From an uncultured Bacilli bacterium (GTDB lineage Bacteria; Bacillota_I; Bacilli_A; RFN20; CAG-826), in contig CALVRY010000028.1 in assembly GCA_944358755.1 (NCBI GenBank), positions 1-12,994 of the forward strand: DNA of 12,994 nucleotides. Reading direction: 5' to 3'. Positions 5,737 to 12,121 of the stretch are shown in pieces. The notes beneath the pieces were generated by a model. It did not search any database and had not been told where the DNA came from. It saw only the letters and a program-made list of their open reading frames with translations. A program made the position numbers and the translations under genes. Within the stretch, counting starts at the first letter, position 1, and every line of letters starts with the position of its first letter.

Positions 5737-8141
5737 TGAAATATTTTGCTCTCGCTGGTAATCCAAACTGTGGTAAAACTACATTATTTAATAATTTAAC
5801 AGGATCAACAGCTTATGTTGGCAACTGGCCTGGTGTAACTGTTGATAAAAGAGAAGGAACTTATAAAAAGTTAAGTGAACCTATTTCAATTGTGGATTTG
5901 CCTGGTATTTATTCTCTTTCTCCTTACACACCAGAAGAAGTTATTTCTAGAAACTATATTTTGGATGAAAAACCAGATTGTGTTATCAACATTGTTGATG
6001 CAACAAACCTTGAAAGAAACTTATATTTAACAACACAACTTCTTGAAATTGATGTTCCAGTTGTTGTTGCTTTAAATATGATGGATCTTTTAATAAAAAA
6101 TAAAGAAAGCGTTTTGCTTCATCAACTTGAAGAAAAACTTGGTGTGCCAGTAGTTGAAATTTCTGCATTAAAATCTGATAACTTAGATTTATTAATGCAA
6201 AAGGCATACGAGGCAAGTAATAAGAAAAGAAAAGGTAAAACTGTTTTAGAAGACACCAATTTAATTCATTTAATTAACGATTGTCGTATTGCTTTTGAAG
6301 GAATGAATGTCGATAATCCTTTATTTCATGCCGTTAAACTTGTCGAACTTGATGAACTTGAAACTCAAAATCATCCTGAACTTGTTCATATGGTTGAAGA
6401 ATATAAACACACATTTAAAGATGATGTTTTTGGAGATGATTTTGAAGCTTTAATTGCCGATGCTCGTTATAAATACATCTCAAAATATTTTCACAATGTC
6501 ATCGTTGTTGATGAAGTTGAAAAACAAAAAAGAGAAGAAAAGAAAAAAGCTAAAATTGAAAAAGCTAAAAATAGGAAATGGCAATTCTGGAAGAAAAAGT
6601 CTGCAGAATCCATAGAAAACGAAGTAAAACTTACTCGTTCTGATAAAATTGATAGAATTTTAACTAATCGTTTTTTAGGTATTCCAATTTTTCTTGTAAT
6701 CTTATTTGTTATATTCCATTTAACATTTAGTGAAGATTTATTCTATTTAAATGCAATGGGCGCGGTTGATGTTGTATCTTTTGCAGACGCACCAGATTAT
6801 GTCGCAGGAATGTTTGCAAATGGAGGAATAAATTCTCCTGGTGTAATTTTAATGAATGCATTTAATGCCCTCACTGGCTGGATTGCTGATTTAATAAATC
6901 AAGGATTAACGCTTGCTGGTGCCTCAAATTGGTCAATTGGACTAGTTTCTGATGGTATTATTGGTGGATTATTTGCAGTTTTAGGCTTCTTGCCTCAAAT
7001 TCTTGTTTTATTCCTTTTCTTTGCAATATTAGAAGATAGTGGATATATGGCTCGTGTTGCCTTTATTCTTGACCGAATATTTAGAAGATTTGGTTTAAGT
7101 GGAAGAGCATTTATGCCTATGATTATGGGTTTTGGTTGTTCAGTTCCTGCAATGATTAATACAAGAACTTTAGCTGATGATAAAGAAAGAATCTCAACAA
7201 TTAGAGTTATTCCTTTCTTCTCTTGTGGAGCTAAGGCACCAATTTTAACGGTTTTTGCTTATGGAATAATTTCTATATTTGGTGAACCAGTTGGTTTTAA
7301 TTATGCTGATGTAATCGTTTATGGAATGTATGTTTTAGGAATGGCAGTTGCTTTAATTACTGTTATTTTAATGAGAGAAACAACATTAAGAGGTAAAGTG
7401 CCACCATTTATTATGGAACTTCCTGCTTATCACTTACCTCAATTTAAGTCCTTAATGATTCATTTATGGGATAAAACAAAACACTTTGTTAAAAAAGCAT
7501 TCACAATTATCTTGCTTTCAACAATTGTTATTTGGTTCACATCTCACTTTACTTGGGGATGGCAATTTATTGATATTGAAAGCGAAGATCCAACACAAAT
7601 TGCAATGATTGGAAATACAATTCTTGCAAGCATTGGTCAATTCATCCAACCAATATTCACTCCACTTGGATTTGGTTCAACTTTAGGTAGTTATGGTTGG
7701 GTATTTGCGGTTGCTGCAATTAATGGTTTAGTTGCAAAAGAAAATGTTATTTCAACTCTTGGCACAATGGCACTAGTTTTAAGCCCAACTTTCTCAGCAG
7801 GGGAAGAAATGGTTGAAGGACTTGCTGCCGCAGAACTTATGATTCAATCAACAGGAATTACTTTAAGCGGAGTTTTAGCATTTATTGCTTTCAATATGTT
7901 AACAATTCCTTGTTTTGCTGCTGTTGCTACTGCTAAAGGCGAATTGCCAAAAGGAAGATTTGCTTCAACTTTACTATTCTGGGTTGCAACTTCCTATATC
8001 GTTTCAATGATGATCTTCCTTGTTGGAAATTATGTTTGGACACTTGGAATCTTCATTCCTTTAATTGTTGTTGCCGCTGTTCTTCTTGTTTTATGGCATA
8101 GAAAGCAAAATCTAATAGAAAACCAAGGAGGAACAAATTAA
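5736..8141 (+). CDS. feoB: Ferrous iron transporter FeoB
   Basis: An 801-residue G-protein-coupled Fe2+ permease of the cytoplasmic membrane. The N-terminal GTPase has G1 GNPNCGKT (8-15), G2 in GVTVDK (33-38), G3 DLPG (54-57), G4 NMMD (114-117) and G5 SAL (143-145). A helical GDI-like region spans about 165-260. It is followed by an unusually Lys/Glu-rich linker at 262-296 before the first membrane helix near 313-330. The membrane part contains the two inverted gate motifs: GFGCSVPAM (465-473) with SCGAKAP (496-502), and later IPCFAAVATAKGE. The start overlaps the feoA stop and has GGAGG at 5724-5728. The next gene begins 1 bp after its stop. The operon is presumably iron-repressed through the dyad at the promoter. 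FeoB assignment is secure. Confidence 0.97.
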   Translation: MKYFALAGNPNCGKTTLFNNLTGSTAYVGNWPGVTVDKREGTYKKLSEPISIVDLPGIYSLSPYTPEEVISRNYILDEKPDCVINIVDATNLERNLYLTTQLLEIDVPVVVALNMMDLLIKNKESVLLHQLEEKLGVPVVEISALKSDNLDLLMQKAYEASNKKRKGKTVLEDTNLIHLINDCRIAFEGMNVDNPLFHAVKLVELDELETQNHPELVHMVEEYKHTFKDDVFGDDFEALIADARYKYISKYFHNVIVVDEVEKQKREEKKKAKIEKAKNRKWQFWKKKSAESIENEVKLTRSDKIDRILTNRFLGIPIFLVILFVIFHLTFSEDLFYLNAMGAVDVVSFADAPDYVAGMFANGGINSPGVILMNAFNALTGWIADLINQGLTLAGASNWSIGLVSDGIIGGLFAVLGFLPQILVLFLFFAILEDSGYMARVAFILDRIFRRFGLSGRAFMPMIMGFGCSVPAMINTRTLADDKERISTIRVIPFFSCGAKAPILTVFAYGIISIFGEPVGFNYADVIVYGMYVLGMAVALITVILMRETTLRGKVPPFIMELPAYHLPQFKSLMIHLWDKTKHFVKKAFTIILLSTIVIWFTSHFTWGWQFIDIESEDPTQIAMIGNTILASIGQFIQPIFTPLGFGSTLGSYGWVFAVAAINGLVAKENVISTLGTMALVLSPTFSAGEEMVEGLAAAELMIQSTGITLSGVLAFIAFNMLTIPCFAAVATAKGELPKGRFASTLLFWVATSYIVSMMIFLVGNYVWTLGIFIPLIVVAAVLLVLWHRKQNLIENQGGTN

Positions 8142-8142
8142 T

Positions 8143-8397
8143 ATGATTAAATTCGTAAATTCTTTAGTTAATGAAGCTCCTGTTACAACAGCTGATATTG
8201 TCATTATTGTTTGTTTGGTCATTATCGTTTTAGCTATTATCGGCTACTTCATTTGGAAGAAAATGAATGGTAAAAAAATCAGTGATTGTGGTTGCGGAAC
8301 TGATGGTAAAGGATTAGTTAAAAAATACTTTAAGAAATATCCTAAAAATAAAGATAAAGGCGAAGATAAAAACAATCATTCGTGTTGTTGTAAATAA
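8143..8397 (+). CDS. FeoB-associated Cys-rich membrane protein
   Basis: An 84-residue single-span protein. Residues 17-41 form a hydrophobic helix, followed by CGCG (C49, C51), a Lys-rich stretch, and a terminal CCC (81-83). This layout matches the small FeoB-associated Cys-rich membrane proteins found behind feoB in many Firmicutes, sometimes treated as FeoC replacements. The five cysteines on the cytoplasmic side could bind iron or an Fe-S cluster, but that is not established. AAGGAGG (8125-8131) within the end of feoB provides its ribosome site, and only one base separates the genes. It is the last gene of the feo operon. Confidence 0.85.
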   Translation: MIKFVNSLVNEAPVTTADIVIIVCLVIIVLAIIGYFIWKKMNGKKISDCGCGTDGKGLVKKYFKKYPKNKDKGEDKNNHSCCCK

Positions 8398-8417
8398 TTA
8401 ATTGTTAAACATTTAAT

Positions 8418-8448
8418 AAAAAGGTCAGGTTAATTCCTGATCTTTTTT
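8418..8448. terminator. Bidirectional Rho-independent terminator between feo operon and convergent gene
   Basis: GGTCAGG (8423-8429) pairs with CCTGATC (8436-8442, one G-U pair) around a 6-nt loop, flanked by A5 before and T6 after. It therefore works as an intrinsic terminator on both strands. On the minus strand it also contains the stop codon (8432-8430) of the frame-corrected membrane protein, so coding sequence and terminator overlap. Confidence 0.85.
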
Positions 8449-8687
8449 GCTAGCGGAACTAATTCATCTTCTTTATTTGTAACCAACAAAAATGTGTGAA
8501 TTTCTACTATAAAAATCATTATTATAAAAATAAATGTGTAACCAAAATTAGGATTTTCTAAGCTTCCATAAATAAATGGAGTCATTAAAAATACTAAATA
8601 TTGATAAAAAACATGGTAAATATTTAAAAAAGTGTATGTTTTTTGAATTTTTTGGTACTTTTTGAAAATAGTTATAGGAATTGGAAC
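8430..8687 (-). pseudogene. Displaced C-terminal part of the membrane protein at 8548-9363
   Basis: This stretch reads as 85 residues without a stop in the frame offset from the upstream gene. It begins VPIPITIFKKYQ immediately after the homopolymer, continues through hydrophobic helices around YLVFLMTPFIYG and FIFIIMIFIVEI, and ends in a charged tail (TNKEDELVPLAKKIRN). It has no start codon context of its own. Joined to residues 1-225 of the upstream frame it gives a coherent 310-residue membrane protein that ends exactly in the shared terminator. That fit is the argument for a single broken gene. Confidence 0.65.
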
Positions 8688-9363
8688 AAAAAAACAAGAA
8701 AACTAATAATGGAAAAATAAATATAGAGGCTAATAATTCCTCCGTTTCTTGTGCGTAAAAGTGAGCAAACAATGTTGAAGAAAGTCCCGCACTTATGAGT
8801 CCCATTAAATAGATTACTTCGTAAAGTAAAGTCGAACTTATTTCTTTATCTAATTGATATTTTTTATCGTAATATGAGTTTCTTGGTTTTTCTGGATTCA
8901 TATTATTAGCAATAAAAGAGTTTTTAAAAATCTCTTCATAATAGAATTTTAGTTTTTTGTCGATGTGATAATAATAAAATCCACAATAAATAGAAGTAAT
9001 TGCAATTAACGAAACAAATACGATAGTTAAGGCAAAATTATTATAAAGTTCACCAAAGAAGAAAATATGTGAAAAAATCAATAAAATGTTAATTAAAGAA
9101 AAACAAATGGTAAAAGGAATGAGTTCTTTGCCTTTTAATTGTGTTGCTAAGAGCGATTTAAAATCCTTAATTTCGTAATAAAGAAAATACAGTGAAAAAG
9201 CGAATCCTATTAAAACGAAAAATACATATATAGCGAAAAAGTAATCCTTAAAATAATAAAATCCGGTTAGATAGAATATGCAAACAACAATAAAAATCCA
9301 TGTGAAAGTGCGTATGTAATCAGTAATAAATAGACTTCTTTCTTTTTTATTCAAAGGCCTCAT
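8548..9363 (-). CDS. Unrecognised multi-span membrane protein, reading frame broken near its C-terminus
   Basis: As the sequence stands this frame encodes 271 residues with about six hydrophobic segments (near 18-38, 41-62, 82-104, 108-131, 178-203, 211-225) and a polar loop at 133-178. I do not recognise the family. The last 46 residues (226-271) are Asn/Lys/Phe-rich and do not look like the rest. After the seven T's (minus strand, 8694-8688) the membrane-protein pattern continues in another frame to a stop at 8432-8430. Dropping one T gives a 310-residue protein with two or three further helices. No Shine-Dalgarno sequence precedes the ATG at 9363, and the only -10-like TATAAT (9378-9373) would yield an almost leaderless message. 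It is convergent with the feo operon and divergent from the hydrogenase genes. Either a real frameshift mutation or a base-calling error in the homopolymer could explain the break. Confidence 0.6.
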   Translation of the reverse strand: MRPLNKKERSLFITDYIRTFTWIFIVVCIFYLTGFYYFKDYFFAIYVFFVLIGFAFSLYFLYYEIKDFKSLLATQLKGKELIPFTICFSLINILLIFSHIFFFGELYNNFALTIVFVSLIAITSIYCGFYYYHIDKKLKFYYEEIFKNSFIANNMNPEKPRNSYYDKKYQLDKEISSTLLYEVIYLMGLISAGLSSTLFAHFYAQETEELLASIFIFPLLVFLFFCSNSYNYFQKVPKNSKNIHFFKYLPCFLSIFSIFNDSIYLWKLRKS

Positions 9364-9372
9364 TGCAATTTT

Positions 9373-9378
9373 ATTATA
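9373..9378 (-). promoter_or_regulatory. -10-like element of the minus-strand membrane protein gene
   Basis: TATAAT on the minus strand ends only 10 bp before the ATG at 9363, implying a leader of about three bases. There is no matching -35 and no ribosome site, so leaderless translation or a different start would be needed. Confidence 0.25.
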
Positions 9379-9630
9379 AAATCAAAAATTAAATTAAATA
9401 GTTATTTTTGGTTTTTGATTAATGAAAAATTAATAAAATTTAGAAAGCATCAAAAAAGTATATAAGAAGAACAAAAAAACATATGTTTTTTCAAAAAATG
9501 CTAAAAAAAAAAAAAAAAAGATACACTTTTTATACAAATTCATAGAAAATTTGATTAAATTTCCGGACTTTTTTCAAAATTTCCTGGAAAAAATGAAAAT
9601 TGTCGATTTTTAACATTTTTGAAAATAGTT

Positions 9631-9659
9631 TTATTAACCTGAAATTAGCACAATAAAAT
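9631..9659 (+). promoter_or_regulatory. Candidate promoter of the hydCBA operon
   Basis: TAAAAT (9654-9659) is a near-consensus -10, and a weak TTATTA (9631-9636) lies 17 nt upstream. Transcription would begin near 9666, directly at the cre box. The weak -35 makes this a tentative choice. Confidence 0.3.
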
Positions 9660-9666
9660 TGTCTAT

Positions 9667-9680
9667 TGTAAGCGCTTTCA
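9667..9680 (+). promoter_or_regulatory. CcpA catabolite-responsive element (cre) upstream of hydC
   Basis: TGTAAGCGCTTTCA fits every position of the commonly used Gram-positive cre consensus TGWAARCGYTWWCW, with the palindromic core AAGCGCTT. It lies 40 bp before the hydC start codon and at or just after the predicted transcription start, a position usually associated with repression by CcpA with HPr-Ser-P. This predicts that hydrogenase expression responds to sugar supply. Confidence 0.75.
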
Positions 9681-9719
9681 AAGTAAATTAAAATTATTTA
9701 AGAATTAAGGAGAATTTTA

Positions 9720-10202
9720 ATGAAATTACAAAAAGTAGCAGTGGATATGATTAAATCCATCTGTGCGAGGTACAAGGATGAACCTAGTCCTCTCATGTTG
9801 GTTTTAAGCAATGTTCAAAAAGAATATGGGTATATTCCTTTAGAAGTTCAAGAAATAATTAGCCAAGAGCTTAATGTACCTGTAAGTGATATTTATGGTG
9901 TTGTCACTTTTTATTCTTTTTTCAGTTTAACACCTAAAGGAAGATACGTTATCGGAGTTTGTATTGGAACAGCTTGTTACGTTAAAGGCGGACAAAATGT
10001 TTTAGATAAATTTGGTGAATTGTTAAAAATTAAACCTGGTCAAACCACAGAAGATGGTTTGTTTACACTTGATGGTTTACGCTGCATTGGTGCTTGTGGT
10101 ATTGCTCCTGCAATTAGTATTAATGGCAAAGTTTATCCAAAAGTTAAACTTAGTGATGTTCCTAAAATAATTGAGGAATACAGAAACAAGGAGATGGAAT
10201 AA
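9720..10202 (+). CDS. hydC: [FeFe] hydrogenase gamma subunit, NuoE-like [2Fe-2S] protein
   Basis: A 160-residue thioredoxin-like ferredoxin subunit, homologous to complex I NuoE and to HydC of multimeric [FeFe] hydrogenases. A helical N-terminal part (1-60) precedes the fold that carries the [2Fe-2S] cluster. Its four ligands are C81 and C86 (VCIGTACYVKGG) and C122 and C126 (LRCIGACGIAP). The segment PVSDIYGVVTFYSFFSL (54-70) is a strong family signature. AAGGAG (9707-9712) lies 7 nt before the ATG. It is first in hydC-hydB-hydA and passes electrons between the cluster chain and the flavin subunit. The same fold occurs in NAD-dependent formate dehydrogenases, but the hydA two genes on settles the complex type. 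Confidence 0.92.
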   Translation: MKLQKVAVDMIKSICARYKDEPSPLMLVLSNVQKEYGYIPLEVQEIISQELNVPVSDIYGVVTFYSFFSLTPKGRYVIGVCIGTACYVKGGQNVLDKFGELLKIKPGQTTEDGLFTLDGLRCIGACGIAPAISINGKVYPKVKLSDVPKIIEEYRNKEME

Positions 10203-10203
10203 T

Positions 10204-12108
10204 ATGGTTAAAAAAGTTGAAAAGCCTGCAGAAAGTCAACCAAAAATTAAAACTTTAGATGATTTAAAGAATAAAATTGCCAAATGTAGTGAATGTGTAA
10301 GCAATAAATTTGATGGAAAAGACGGAAAAAGACACATCGTTGTTTGTGGTGGAACAGGTTGTCTTTCATCAAATTCGCAAGAAATTATTGATAACTTTAA
10401 TAAATTAATTAAAGAAAAACATTTAGAAGATAAAGTTACTTGTAATGTAGTCGGATGCTTTGGTTTTTGTTCCCAAGGCCCTTTCGTTAAGATTTATCCT
10501 GAAGATACTTTATATCACGCTGTTAAACCAACTGATTGTGCCAAAATTATTGAAGAAGATATTATTGGTGGAAAAATCGTTGAAGAACTTTTATATGTTG
10601 AACCTTCAACCGGTCAAAAAGTCAAAAGACAAGATGATATTAATTTCTATAAGAAACAATTAAGAATTGCATTACATGGTTGTGGAACTATCAACCCAGA
10701 AGTAATTGATGAAGCTCTTGGATATGATGCATTTAAAGGTTTAATTCGTGCTTTAAGCATGAAAAGAGAAGAAGTCATCCAAGAAATTTTAGATAGTGGA
10801 CTTAGAGGTAGAGGCGGAGCTGGTTTCCCTACCGGAAGAAAATGGAAATTTGCTTTTGACTCAGTTAACGATACAAAATACGTAGTCTGTAATGGCGATG
10901 AAGGCGACCCAGGCGCATTTATGGATCGTTCAATTCTTGAAGGAAACCCTGTTGCTGTTATCGAAGGTATGATGATTGCAGGATATGCAATTGGTGCCGA
11001 AAATGGATATTTCTATGTTAGAGCAGAATATCCTATCGCTGTTAATAGATTAAGAATTGCAATTAAAGAACTTGAACAAATCGGACTTTTAGGCGATAAC
11101 ATTCTTGGAAGCGGATTTAATTTTAGAGTCCATATTAGACTTGGAGCTGGAGCTTTCGTTTGTGGAGAAGAAACAGCGTTACTTAACTCAATTGAAGGTA
11201 AAAGAGGTATGCCTAGAACTAGACCTCCATTCCCAGCAGTTAAAGGTTTGTGGGACAAACCAACAATTATCAATAACGTCGAAACCCTTGCAAATGTGCC
11301 ATATATTATGAGGGTTGGTGCAAAAGAATATGCAAAAATCGGTACAGAAAGAAGTAAAGGTACAAAGGTTTTTGCTCTTGGTGGAAAAGTTAAAAATGTT
11401 GGTCTTGTTGAAGTTCCAATGGGTACAACAATTAGAGAGCTTGTTTATGATATTGGCGGTGGAATTCCTAATGACAAAAGATTCCAAGCAATTCAAACAG
11501 GTGGTCCATCTGGCGGATGTCTTACCATGAATGAACTTGATACGCCAATTGAATACGAATCATTAATTGAAAAAGGAAGTATGATGGGATCTGGTGGCGC
11601 AATTGTTATGGATGAAGACAACTGTATGGTTGATGTTGCTAAATTCTATCTTGAATTTATTTGTGATGAAAGTTGTGGAAAATGTTCTCAATGTAGAATT
11701 GGTACAAAGAGACTTTTAGAAATTTTAACAAAAGTTACTGATGGGAAAGCCACGATGGAAGATTTAGATAAACTTCAAACATTAAGTGAATCTATTCAAG
11801 TTGGTTCGCTTTGTGGACTTGGTCAAACTGCACCAAACCCAGTTTTATCAACCTTAAATAAATTTAAAGATGTTTATATTAGACATGTTAAAGATAAGAA
11901 GTGTGATGCTGGAGTTTGTAAGTCACTTATTGAATTCCATATCGATCCAAATAAATGTAAAAAGTGTTCGCTTTGCGCGAGAAATTGTCCAGTTAATGCG
12001 ATTTCTGGAGTTGTTGGCAAAGAACCATATAAGATTGACCTTGATAAATGTATTAAGTGTGGAACATGTATTTCTGCATGTAAATTTGGTGCAATCTATA
12101 AGAAATAG
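10204..12108 (+). CDS. hydB: [FeFe] hydrogenase beta subunit, NuoF-like NAD(H)-binding flavoprotein
   Basis: A 634-residue subunit with four modules. Residues 44-100 are a thioredoxin-like [2Fe-2S] domain (C48, C53, C85, C89). Residues 150-480 are the NuoF-type FMN/NADH domain, with RGRGGAGFPTGRKW (201-214), CNGDEGDPGAFMDR (229-242) and GAGAFVCGEETALL (314-327). A [4Fe-4S] site follows at C491, C494, C497 and C537. The C-terminus is a 2[4Fe-4S] ferredoxin (C585/C588/C591/C595 and C616/C619/C622/C626). This is the architecture of HydB in electron-bifurcating hydrogenases, where NADH and ferredoxin are used together. The ATG at 10204 is favoured over an in-frame ATG at 10171 because AAGGAG (10188-10193) precedes it and there is then no overlap with hydC. 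HndC-type NADP reductases share the architecture; cofactor preference is not settled. Confidence 0.93.
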   Translation: MVKKVEKPAESQPKIKTLDDLKNKIAKCSECVSNKFDGKDGKRHIVVCGGTGCLSSNSQEIIDNFNKLIKEKHLEDKVTCNVVGCFGFCSQGPFVKIYPEDTLYHAVKPTDCAKIIEEDIIGGKIVEELLYVEPSTGQKVKRQDDINFYKKQLRIALHGCGTINPEVIDEALGYDAFKGLIRALSMKREEVIQEILDSGLRGRGGAGFPTGRKWKFAFDSVNDTKYVVCNGDEGDPGAFMDRSILEGNPVAVIEGMMIAGYAIGAENGYFYVRAEYPIAVNRLRIAIKELEQIGLLGDNILGSGFNFRVHIRLGAGAFVCGEETALLNSIEGKRGMPRTRPPFPAVKGLWDKPTIINNVETLANVPYIMRVGAKEYAKIGTERSKGTKVFALGGKVKNVGLVEVPMGTTIRELVYDIGGGIPNDKRFQAIQTGGPSGGCLTMNELDTPIEYESLIEKGSMMGSGGAIVMDEDNCMVDVAKFYLEFICDESCGKCSQCRIGTKRLLEILTKVTDGKATMEDLDKLQTLSESIQVGSLCGLGQTAPNPVLSTLNKFKDVYIRHVKDKKCDAGVCKSLIEFHIDPNKCKKCSLCARNCPVNAISGVVGKEPYKIDLDKCIKCGTCISACKFGAIYKK

Positions 12109-12121
12109 GTGGTGAAGAAAT

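Larger units (their letters stand above)
9364..9719. other. AT-rich 356-bp intergenic region upstream of the hydrogenase operon
   Basis: No coding frame of note is seen on either strand. It holds the putative start region of the minus-strand membrane gene, a perfect palindrome AAAAAACATATGTTTTTT (9474-9491), a run of 17 A's (9503-9519), imperfect repeats AAATTTCCGGA / AAATTTCCTGGA near 9557-9586, and the promoter/cre region of the hydrogenase genes near 9631-9712. No tRNA or riboswitch could be recognised. Confidence 0.6.

Noticed and set aside
8599..8685. Last 46 residues of the uncorrected membrane protein frame as genuine sequence
   Set aside because: Composition (Asn/Lys/Ser/Phe) departs from the rest, while the alternative frame continues the membrane-helix pattern to a well-placed stop.
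9474..9491. Palindrome as an intrinsic terminator
   Set aside because: It has no loop and only one G-C pair per arm, and no plus-strand gene ends upstream of it.
10171..10203. Earlier in-frame ATG for hydB overlapping hydC
   Set aside because: AAGGAG at 10188-10193 is placed for the ATG at 10204, and the extra eleven residues do not match the family start.
11013..11496. Open frames on both strands within hydB
   Set aside because: They are frame shadows of the conserved NuoF domain; no ribosome sites or recognisable domains.
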